Of a DNA stretch of 14,146 nt, positions 1 through 6,180 are shown piece after piece. How positions within the stretch are numbered: position 1 is the stretch's first letter; every line of letters begins with the position of its first letter. Position numbers and translations under genes: made by a program. The notes beneath the pieces were generated by a model. That model was not told the origin of the DNA and ran no database searches. It saw nothing but the letters and a program-made list of their open reading frames with translations. Source of the DNA: Sulfidibacterium sp964473895 (GTDB lineage Bacteria > Bacteroidota > Bacteroidia > Bacteroidales > F082); NCBI GenBank assembly GCA_964473895.1, contig CAYYRE010000077.1:1-14146 (forward strand), given 5' to 3'.

Positions 1-10
1 AAAAATATTG

Positions 11-18
11 TATCTTTG
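11..18 (+). promoter_or_regulatory. Bacteroidota-type -7 promoter element upstream of TPP riboswitch
   Basis: The octamer TATCTTTG matches the TAnnTTTG -7 consensus of the Bacteroidota primary sigma factor. It ends 15 nt before the conserved riboswitch core at 34, so transcription would begin just upstream of the aptamer. The -33 element would lie before the window and cannot be judged. The same octamer stands before the M13 peptidase gene and before pyrH. Confidence 0.75.
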
Positions 19-30
19 CCCCAACAACCA

Positions 31-110
31 ATAGGGGTGCCTTAATACACGGGCTGAGATCAAACCCTCTGAACCTGATGCGGGTAATGCCGCCGTAGGA
101 AAGAGAAATT
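31..110 (+). promoter_or_regulatory. TPP (thiamin pyrophosphate) riboswitch, THI-box aptamer
   Basis: The conserved THI-box blocks occur in the right order and spacing: GGGGTGCC at 34-41, the pyrimidine-sensing CTGAGA at 54-59, ACCC at 64-67, and GAACCTGATG through GGTAATGCC at 71-91, followed by GTAGGA. Helix P2 can form from GGGT (35-38) with ACCC (64-67). A pyrophosphate-side helix can form from GCGG (80-83) with CCGC (90-93). The closing P1 helix is weak or not obvious: only about 3 A-U pairs between 30-32 and 108-110. Known family role: TPP binding shuts off genes for thiamin synthesis or uptake. The only downstream gene is the TonB-dependent receptor at 170, so this RNA probably represses it when TPP is plentiful. 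Confidence 0.95.
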
Positions 111-128
111 ACACAACCCATTGTCAGG

Positions 129-162
129 CTTTCCTCTGTTGATTTAATCACTTTTAAATCAA
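129..162 (+). promoter_or_regulatory. Candidate expression platform of the TPP riboswitch
   Basis: Two elements lie between the aptamer and the ATG at 170. First, CTTTCCT (129-135) is an exact reverse complement of AGGAAAG (97-103) in the 3' edge of the aptamer, so it could compete with aptamer closure. Second, TTGATTTAA (139-147) and TTAAATCAA (154-162) form a perfect 9-bp inverted repeat with a 6-nt loop, ending 7 nt before the start codon. No U-run follows the hairpin, so it does not look like an intrinsic terminator. Control of translation initiation is the likelier reading. The pairings are seen in the sequence; the regulatory role is inferred. Confidence 0.5.
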
Positions 163-169
163 TTGAGTT

Positions 170-2596
170 ATGCGTAAAAACATGGTTATTTTCATTGCCT
201 TCCTGCTTTTCCCCTGGATGGCAGAAGCACAGGTCACCCTGTCGGGCAGGGTGACCGGAAAAGACAACAACGAACCGTTGGCCGGAGCCAATGTGGTACT
301 GGGCAACGCTTTTATGGCCACAGCCACCGACAGCAACGGAAACTTTTCATTCAACAAACTGAAACCGGGCGATTATACCCTGAAGGTAAGTTTTGTTGGT
401 TTTGAAACCCGCACTTTGCCAGTGCATCTCGTAAAAAACAAACAGCTGAATATTTTGCTTCAACCGGTCAGCTACCTCAACGACGAAGTCATCATTTCAG
501 CCACAAGGGTAAGTGCCGCTTCACCCACCACCCACGAAAACATCAGCGGAACCATTCTGCGTAAAAACAATACGGGACAGGACCTGCCCTATTTGTTACG
601 CATGACGCCTTCCATGGTGGTCACTTCCGATGCCGGAGCCGGTGTGGGCTATACCGGTATGCGAATTCGCGGTGTGGATCTTACCGGCATTAACGTAACC
701 CTCAACGGCGTACCGGTCAACGATCCCGAATCGCAGGGCGTTTGGTTTGTCGATTTGCCTGACATGGCCGCTTCGGTGGACAACATTCAAATACAACGCG
801 GTGTGGGAACATCCGGCAACGGCTCTGCCGCCTTCGGTGCCAGCATCAACATTAAAACAGACCGTTTTGACCCCAACGCCTACGCTGCCATCAGCAGTAT
901 GGCCGGTTCATTCGGAACCCTTAAAAACAGCCTGATGTTGGGTACCGGATTGTTACACAAACACTGGCTTATCAATGCCCGCGTCTCTTATATCCGCTCC
1001 GACGGATACATCGACAGGGCTTCATCCAACCTGCGCTCCGGCTTTTTTTCGGCAGGTTATTACGGCAAAACCGATGTCTTTAAAGCCATTGTTATGCTTG
1101 GACATGAAAAGACTTATCAGGCATGGTACGGCGTTCCCAAAGACAGCCTGGCCACCAACAGAACTTATAACCCGGCCGGCGCCATGTACGATGCCAATGG
1201 AAAATTCCTCGGATATTACAAAGACCAAACCGATAACTATACCCAAAACTATTACCAATTACACTATGCCCATCAGTTTAACCAAAAACTGAACCTTGCT
1301 ACGGCCCTGTTTCTCACACGGGGTTTCGGATATTACAACTCGTACAAAAACAACCAAAAGTTCTCGAAATATGGCATGAACGACACCATCATCGGCAACG
1401 ATACCATTACACGGACGAACCTGATCCGTCAAAAATGGCTCGACAATTATTTCTACGGTTTTAATATTACCGGCAACTACAAATCGGCACGCAGCACCCT
1501 CTCCTTTGGCGGAGGATGGAACCATTACGATGGCGACCATTTCGGAAAAATCGTCTGGGCCCAGGTGGCCCGGTTGGGCGATGACGACAGGAACTGGTAC
1601 TTCAACACCGGGTGGAAAACCGATGTGAATGTTTTTGCCAAATGGGACTATCGCATCAATGAACATTTTGGCATCATGGCCGATGCCCAATACCGCTACA
1701 TCAACTATCGTATCAAGGGCACCCACGATGACCTGCGCGACCTTTCCCAGCAACATGAATTCAACTTTTTTAACCCGAAAGCCGGTCTTTCGTATGCCCT
1801 GAATCCCCACAACAGCTTCTACTTTTCTTTCGGTGTTTCACACCGTGAACCCAACCGCTCCGTTTACCGGGATGCCGACCCGGGACAGGACATCCGCAGC
1901 GAACGCCTCATCGATTACGAACTGGGATACAAACTCAACAGAAGAACCTTTTCGCTGAATGCCAATCTGTATTATATGGATTACAAAGACCAGCTGGTAC
2001 TAACCGGAAAAATCAATAATGTGGGGGAAGCCATTATGACCAATGTACCGCAAAGTTACCGCGCAGGCATCGAAATTACCGGTTCATGGCAAATTGTACC
2101 GGCTTTGTTGTGGAAAGCCAATTTGAGCTTGAGTCGTAACAAAATAAAAGGTTTTACCGAGTATGTGGACAACTGGAACTACTGGGATGATCCGGCCCAT
2201 GAGCCGTTGCAGTACGAAAAACATCTCGGCACCACCGACATCTCTTTTTCTCCGGATATCATTTCCGGAAGCATGCTTACCTGGACCGCTGCCAAAGACT
2301 TTCATATCACCTGGGTATCCAAATATGTGGGTCGACAATATATCGACAACACTTCCAGTAAAGAACGGAGCTTAAACCCGTATTGGGTCAATAATCTTCA
2401 ACTGGATTACACATGGCATTTGCGGGGCATTCAATCGCTGGGATTTGTAGTGCACCTGAACAATATTTTCAACGAAATGTACGAAACCAATGCCTGGGTG
2501 TACCGCTATGTGTACAACGGAAAAGCGTATGAAATGAACGGTTATTTTCCGCAGGCGGGATTTAACTTTATGGCAGGTGTCCAACTGAAATTTTAG
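170..2596 (+). CDS. TonB-dependent outer-membrane receptor, probable thiamin (or thiamin precursor) importer
   Basis: This 808-aa protein has the classic Bacteroidota receptor layout. A signal peptide covers residues 1-20, ending AEA before Q21. A CarboxypepD_reg-like beta-sandwich follows at about 22-100 (SGRVTG, LAGANV, GNFSF, GDYTLKVSFVGFE). A TonB-box-like stretch, DEVIISATRV, lies at 105-114. The plug spans about 118-232 with the conserved MRIRGVD, VTLNGVPVNDPES and IQRGVGTSGNG patterns. A 22-strand-type barrel follows and ends in an aromatic C-terminus (VQLKF). Receptors of this class take up scarce ligands using TonB-ExbBD energy. The substrate is inferred from the upstream TPP riboswitch: thiamin-regulated receptors are known in Bacteroidota, often beside pnuT and a thiamin pyrophosphokinase gene. 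Neither partner is here, since the next gene is convergent. The ATG at 170 fits because the signal peptide begins there; no Shine-Dalgarno is seen. The receptor call is certain, the ligand probable. Confidence 0.92.
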   Translation: MRKNMVIFIAFLLFPWMAEAQVTLSGRVTGKDNNEPLAGANVVLGNAFMATATDSNGNFSFNKLKPGDYTLKVSFVGFETRTLPVHLVKNKQLNILLQPVSYLNDEVIISATRVSAASPTTHENISGTILRKNNTGQDLPYLLRMTPSMVVTSDAGAGVGYTGMRIRGVDLTGINVTLNGVPVNDPESQGVWFVDLPDMAASVDNIQIQRGVGTSGNGSAAFGASINIKTDRFDPNAYAAISSMAGSFGTLKNSLMLGTGLLHKHWLINARVSYIRSDGYIDRASSNLRSGFFSAGYYGKTDVFKAIVMLGHEKTYQAWYGVPKDSLATNRTYNPAGAMYDANGKFLGYYKDQTDNYTQNYYQLHYAHQFNQKLNLATALFLTRGFGYYNSYKNNQKFSKYGMNDTIIGNDTITRTNLIRQKWLDNYFYGFNITGNYKSARSTLSFGGGWNHYDGDHFGKIVWAQVARLGDDDRNWYFNTGWKTDVNVFAKWDYRINEHFGIMADAQYRYINYRIKGTHDDLRDLSQQHEFNFFNPKAGLSYALNPHNSFYFSFGVSHREPNRSVYRDADPGQDIRSERLIDYELGYKLNRRTFSLNANLYYMDYKDQLVLTGKINNVGEAIMTNVPQSYRAGIEITGSWQIVPALLWKANLSLSRNKIKGFTEYVDNWNYWDDPAHEPLQYEKHLGTTDISFSPDIISGSMLTWTAAKDFHITWVSKYVGRQYIDNTSSKERSLNPYWVNNLQLDYTWHLRGIQSLGFVVHLNNIFNEMYETNAWVYRYVYNGKAYEMNGYFPQAGFNFMAGVQLKF

Positions 2597-2603
2597 GTCG
2601 TTT

Positions 2604-2648
2604 GTTCCGGTCTTTCCTTAACATTCGAAAAATGGGAAAGACCGGAAC
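2604..2648. terminator. Hairpin between convergent genes, possible bidirectional terminator
   Basis: GTTCCGGTCTTTCC (2604-2617) and GGAAAGACCGGAAC (2635-2648) are a perfect 14-bp inverted repeat with a 17-nt loop. It fills the gap between the receptor stop (2596) and the stop of the convergent DUF4835 gene (2656). That position suits a shared transcript end. Neither strand has a good U-run after the stem, so it is not a textbook intrinsic terminator. It could instead be a 3'-end stabiliser or rely on factor-dependent termination. Confidence 0.6.
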
Positions 2649-2655
2649 GATCCGG

Positions 2656-3558
2656 CTACCGGTTGTTGAGTACTTCCCGGTAACGGGTTCCGTTGGGAGC
2701 ATCCACCTCGCTTAAAATCCGGATCATGGTATTTTTCTCGGCAGGCGTAGCCTTTGTAAAGATGCTGATGATCTCGTTGCGTTTGGCATCCAACAACAGT
2801 TGCATATCATAAAGTCCCGGACGTTTGTTATAGACCTTTTGAAGCAAGGCAAGGGCGTTCAGGATGACTTTTCGCCCCTGATCCACATGGTCAGCCATTA
2901 CATCCAACCCTTTGCGGTGGTACTGGTACAAAAAGGCACGTAAGGGCTCATAGGCTTTATTCAGATATTGTTCCACAAAATGATACCGGTTTTTCTCACT
3001 TTCGAAAGCCTGCCAGCCGGTATATCCCGAATTCTGAGCCGTCTGCACCACGGTCATGGCATGAGTATAAAAAACGGTACCTCCATCCGGGGCAAACGAA
3101 TCGAAATAAATTCCCAGCATCATATAAGAATAAAAAGCAAGCAACGAAGTCAGGTTGTCCGAAAAAGTGTTGTCAGAGTAATTCATGGCTTGCGAAGGCT
3201 GGTATTTAAACCGTATGTTCTTATCTATCATATTGATCAACGGCGAACGGTAATCGGTGTGAAAAACAGGCCGTTGCATGATCAGGCTAAACGTACCCTT
3301 AAATTCATCGTTGGAAATAATCTGTGTGACGGTAAACAGCAAAGTGCATTCAATGCGTTCTTCAGGGCCAAAGTTGTAACCAGACCATTTCCGGTTGTTG
3401 ATAAACTCGGTCATGGCCGTTTTCAAATCGCTCACCACACTGCGGTCGAAACCCTGTACCTGTTGCGTGTTAATCTGCACTTTGCAGTTAAACTCCTGGG
3501 CCGGCAACACCGGAGAAAGGAACACCAACAGCCAAAGCAACAAAACAAATTTTTTCAT
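2656..3558 (-). CDS. porD: DUF4835 family protein, PorD-like (putative type IX secretion-associated)
   Basis: This 300-aa exported protein has a signal peptide at residues 1-20 (hydrophobic core LLLWLLVFL, then LPA before Q21) and no lipobox or later membrane segment, so it should be periplasmic or outer-membrane associated. The mature part begins EFNCKVQINTQQVQG. It contains the PVFHTDYRSPLIN segment near 110, followed by a helical half with LAFYSYMMLG and FAPDGG. I recognise this as DUF4835, a family found in Bacteroidota and often annotated PorD because it co-occurs with type IX secretion genes; its biochemical role is not established. It is the last gene of the bamD-rpoZ-coaBC operon, 4 nt after coaBC, which is a frequent arrangement in the phylum. 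From memory, recN often follows in relatives, but here a hairpin and a convergent gene follow. The symbol is a family-level assignment. Confidence 0.8.
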   Translation of the reverse strand: MKKFVLLLWLLVFLSPVLPAQEFNCKVQINTQQVQGFDRSVVSDLKTAMTEFINNRKWSGYNFGPEERIECTLLFTVTQIISNDEFKGTFSLIMQRPVFHTDYRSPLINMIDKNIRFKYQPSQAMNYSDNTFSDNLTSLLAFYSYMMLGIYFDSFAPDGGTVFYTHAMTVVQTAQNSGYTGWQAFESEKNRYHFVEQYLNKAYEPLRAFLYQYHRKGLDVMADHVDQGRKVILNALALLQKVYNKRPGLYDMQLLLDAKRNEIISIFTKATPAEKNTMIRILSEVDAPNGTRYREVLNNR

Positions 3559-3562
3559 GGAC

Positions 3563-4783
3563 TTAATCTCCCATGAGTTTTTGGACGGCAGCCAGAATAT
3601 CTTCCGCCACAGCCTCTTTGGATTTCAAAGGAAAAGTCTCCGGAGGATGCTCCCGGGTAAGCAAAGTAATTTTGTTGGTATCTGTACCAAATCCTGCCCC
3701 CTGGTCTTTTAACGAATTCAGGACAATCATGTCCAGATTTTTCTTTTCTAATTTTTGACGGGCATGGTTCAGTTCATTTTCCGTTTCAAGGGCAAAACCG
3801 ACCAGTATTTGGTTTTTCTTTTTCATTTCTCCGAGACCGGCCAAAATATCGCGGGTAGGCTTTAGCCGGATAACATCCGGTCCCCCGCTTTTTTTAATTT
3901 TCTCAGCGGCCGGTTCGGCAGGGGTAAAATCGGCAACGGCCGCTGCCATAACGGCAATGTCAGCCGTGGGAAAAAGTTCCCGGCAAGCCGTATCCATTTC
4001 GGCAGCAGTTTGTACCCGGGTTGTCCGGATGCCCGGAAAGACAGCATCTATGGCTGTGGGCCCCAGTACCAGCTCCACATCGGCCCCTTGCATGGCAAAA
4101 GCTCTGGCAATCGCCCACCCCATTTTACCAGAACTTCTGTTACCGATAAAACGGACCGGATCAATGGGTTCGTAAGTAGGTCCAGCCGAAACCATGACCT
4201 TTTTCCCTTGAAAAGGTTGTCCTTTTGAAAAATATCTTTCCAGCACACGGAAAAGTTCTTCCGGCTCTTTCATACGGCCTTTCCCTTTCAATCCGCTGGC
4301 CAATTCGCCTTCGGCAGGTTCAATATAATGGTAGCCCAATGCCTGCAGCTTCCGGATGTTTTGTTGCACCGTGGGATGTTGAAACATGTCCAAATCCATG
4401 GTAGGGGCAAAAAACAGCGGACACCGGGCAGAAAGCACAACCGTCAAAAGGTAATTATCGGCAATGCCGGCAGCCATTTTAGCCATGGTGTTGGCTGTTA
4501 ACGGAGCCACTATCATGGCATCGGCCCACAGCCCCAAATCAACATGACTGTGCCAGCTGCCGTCTTCTTTCACAAAATAATCGGTAAAAACCGGCTGTTC
4601 CGAAACAACCGACAAGGTCAGGGGGGTTACAAATTCTTTGGCAAAAGGGGTCATGACAACCTTGACTTCCGCCCCCTCTTTTTTCAATAACCGGATGAGC
4701 AAAGGGATTTTATACGCAGCAATTCCCGCGGTAATACCAACAATGATTTTTTTTCCTTTCAGCATCCGGATATGGTTTGGCAA
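3563..4783 (-). CDS. coaBC: CoaBC: phosphopantothenoylcysteine decarboxylase / phosphopantothenate-cysteine ligase
   Basis: This bifunctional 406-aa enzyme carries out two steps of coenzyme A synthesis: CTP-dependent joining of cysteine to 4'-phosphopantothenate, then FMN-dependent decarboxylation. The N-terminal CoaC flavoprotein domain (about 8-185) shows GITAGIAAYK, the active-site His in HVDLG (H80), APLTANT (93-99, the PASANT region) and PTMDLDMF (127-134). The CoaB ligase domain (about 192-406) shows AGPTYEPIDPVRFIGNRSSGKMG (within 200-222, including N215), AAAVADFTP (280-288) and the lysine cluster EKIKK (294-298). The PxMNxxMW motif has Asp (D130) where Asn is classical. The stretch that holds the catalytic Cys in E. 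coli reads ELASGLKGKGRM (160-171), with Ser and no Cys. Starting at M1 leaves 5 nt after rpoZ. Starting at M7 (4765) aligns better with other CoaBC N-termini, so the true start is uncertain. Confidence 0.95.
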   Translation of the reverse strand: MPNHIRMLKGKKIIVGITAGIAAYKIPLLIRLLKKEGAEVKVVMTPFAKEFVTPLTLSVVSEQPVFTDYFVKEDGSWHSHVDLGLWADAMIVAPLTANTMAKMAAGIADNYLLTVVLSARCPLFFAPTMDLDMFQHPTVQQNIRKLQALGYHYIEPAEGELASGLKGKGRMKEPEELFRVLERYFSKGQPFQGKKVMVSAGPTYEPIDPVRFIGNRSSGKMGWAIARAFAMQGADVELVLGPTAIDAVFPGIRTTRVQTAAEMDTACRELFPTADIAVMAAAVADFTPAEPAAEKIKKSGGPDVIRLKPTRDILAGLGEMKKKNQILVGFALETENELNHARQKLEKKNLDMIVLNSLKDQGAGFGTDTNKITLLTREHPPETFPLKSKEAVAEDILAAVQKLMGD

Positions 4784-4788
4784 ACCCG

Positions 4789-5124
4789 TTAAAAACCGGT
4801 GGCTTTTTCTTTGTGCGGGTTCCTGATGTAAATCTGTTCGTTTAAGAATTCATGAATGGCAAGCAATGTCGGTTTCGGCAACCGCTCATAATATTTGGCA
4901 ATTTCAATCTGCTCCCTGTTTTCGAAAACCTCTTCCAGGTTGTCGTTGGCGGAGGCAAATTCCGAAATCTTTTTATCCAGTTCCTGTTTGAGTTCCTGTG
5001 CAATCTGATTGGCACGTTTTGAAAGTACCACCACCGTTTCATAAATATTCCCGGTCTGCTCATAAAATTTATCTTTATGACGTGTAACGGCAGTGGTTTC
5101 TGTTTTGATCTTTTTGTAGTCCAT
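4789..5124 (-). CDS. rpoZ: RNA polymerase omega-like subunit (RpoZ, Bacteroidota type)
   Basis: This is a small soluble protein of 111 aa with no signal peptide. The stretch IYETVVVLSKRANQIAQELKQEL (within 27-49) resembles the conserved omega core, in which a helix with the pattern R-A-x-Q-I contacts the beta' subunit. The N-terminus holds charged residues (KTETTAVTRHKDKF), and the C-terminal half (EVFENREQIEIAKYYERLPKP) follows the Bacteroidota version. Omega assists assembly and stability of RNA polymerase. It sits 6 nt after bamD and just before coaBC; an omega gene next to coaBC supports the call. The family is divergent from E. coli RpoZ, so the assignment rests on both context and similarity. 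Confidence 0.82.
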   Translation of the reverse strand: MDYKKIKTETTAVTRHKDKFYEQTGNIYETVVVLSKRANQIAQELKQELDKKISEFASANDNLEEVFENREQIEIAKYYERLPKPTLLAIHEFLNEQIYIRNPHKEKATGF

Positions 5125-5130
5125 GTTCGT

Positions 5131-5928
5131 TTATTTTTTTAAAAATTGTTTTGCTTTTTCACTCAACGGTTTTAACTCCGGTAAATATTTGCTTTTCGGA
5201 TAGAGAAACAACAGGTTGTTGTATGCCTCCACCATTTTCTCAAAGCGATCTTTTTGTTTTTCAACAATACTTTTGGCTGCGTAATCGTAATAAGCCTTGG
5301 CAATATAATACATGTACAGCTCTTTGCTGTCGCTGTCGGGATAATCGTTCAAAAGGTTTTTAAAAGAAGTGATGGCCGCCTGATAGCTTTCCATCCGGTA
5401 ATACAAGTAAGCAATCTTGAAATCTTTAATCTCCAGTTTTTTATGGAGATTATCCATGAGCTGGGTGGCTTTTGCCACTTTCGGGCTGTTGGGATACCGG
5501 TTGATAAAAGACTGCAACTCCTGCAAAGCTTTATAAGTGTTCGTTTGATCCAGTTCCGGACGCGGCGATTCCAAATAGGTACAGTATGCCTGCAGGTATG
5601 CCGATTCCTCGGCATGTTGTCCTTTGGGATACATTTGTTGATACTGATGAAAATAATAACTGGCCAACTGATAATCCTTTAACTGAAAGTAACAGTTTGC
5701 CGTATAGTATGTTAGCTTCTCACCCTTTTCCGTACCCTGGTAAAATGTACGCAGCATATCAAAGAACTCCAACGCCTTTTTAAAATTACCACTCTCATAA
5801 AGATCCAGGCCCGTTTCGTACTTCAAGGTATTATCAGGGCTCTTTAAAATCTTTGAATAATTGTGACATCCGGTGCTAACTACAATTAAACCAGTAATTA
5901 ACAAAAAAAAATAAGCCTTTTTTAGCAT
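5131..5928 (-). CDS. bamD: BamD, outer-membrane protein assembly lipoprotein
   Basis: This 265-aa lipoprotein starts with a short basic N-terminus and a hydrophobic stretch leading to a lipobox-like STGC with Cys21. Behind it come TPR-type helical repeats, for example YETGLDLYESGNFKKALEFF near 37-56, LKDYQLASYYFHQYQQMYP near 88-106, LQELQSFINRYPNS near 135-148 and YQAAITSFKNLLNDYPDS near 183-200. Size, lipobox and repeat pattern fit BamD, the lipoprotein that works with the BamA barrel to insert outer-membrane proteins. It is the first gene of the operon with rpoZ, coaBC and the DUF4835 gene. The only start that keeps the signal peptide is the ATG at 5928. A -7-like element ends just 4 nt before it, so the message may have little or no leader. 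Confidence 0.92.
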   Translation of the reverse strand: MLKKAYFFLLITGLIVVSTGCHNYSKILKSPDNTLKYETGLDLYESGNFKKALEFFDMLRTFYQGTEKGEKLTYYTANCYFQLKDYQLASYYFHQYQQMYPKGQHAEESAYLQAYCTYLESPRPELDQTNTYKALQELQSFINRYPNSPKVAKATQLMDNLHKKLEIKDFKIAYLYYRMESYQAAITSFKNLLNDYPDSDSKELYMYYIAKAYYDYAAKSIVEKQKDRFEKMVEAYNNLLFLYPKSKYLPELKPLSEKAKQFLKK

Positions 5929-5932
5929 GCGG

Positions 5933-5963
5933 CAAAATTATAACATTTTATGGAAGTACAAAA
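5933..5963 (-). promoter_or_regulatory. Promoter for the bamD-rpoZ-coaBC-porD operon
   Basis: Read on the minus strand, TTTTG (5963-5959) is followed after 18 nt by TAATTTTG (5940-5933). This matches the Bacteroidota TTTG / TAnnTTTG promoter with normal spacing. The -7 element ends 4 nt before the bamD ATG, so transcription would start at or next to the start codon. The rest of the 252-nt divergent gap (5929-6180) holds the M13 gene promoter and only a weak 5-bp hairpin at 6032-6045. Confidence 0.6.
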
Positions 5964-6148
5964 CGAAAAAACCGTGAAAATGGTATATCCCGGCAGGATT
6001 TTTTTCTGATGGCAAAAACTTGACTGAAAAAACAGCTCTCGCTGTGAACCCCACCTTCACCCTCCATGACCAACAAGGCCTTATATCCCTTTGACTAACC
6101 AGGAGAAGGATCGTCCGGTAAGAGATGCACCTGTTTCACTTGTTTCCT

Positions 6149-6156
6149 TATCTTTG
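6149..6156 (+). promoter_or_regulatory. -7 promoter element of the M13 peptidase gene
   Basis: TATCTTTG matches TAnnTTTG exactly and lies 24 nt before the ATG at 6181, leaving a leader of about 20 A/T-rich bases. No clear TTTG -33 box is found at the expected distance; the nearest candidate is a degenerate CTG at 6131. Confidence 0.6.
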
Positions 6157-6180
6157 CCTGCATTTTAAATTTTCAACCTT

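Noticed and set aside
1259..1810. A 183-aa open frame on the minus strand within the receptor gene
   Set aside because: It is a shadow of the receptor coding frame. Its composition is Val/Gly/Ile/His-rich, with no recognisable domain.
2968..3576. A 202-aa open frame on the plus strand opposite the DUF4835 gene
   Set aside because: It is antisense to a well-supported exported protein in a clear operon, is rich in His/Arg/Gln and has no family match that I recognise.
6032..6045. An ACAGC/GCTGT mini-hairpin in the divergent gap as an operator
   Set aside because: It is only 5 bp with a 4-nt loop. Such palindromes are expected by chance, and it is not placed near a promoter box.
5948..6067. A 39-aa minus-strand frame in the bamD/M13 intergenic gap
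   Set aside because: It overlaps the bamD promoter, has no start signal, and its sequence (MEGEGGVHSES...) shows no family features.
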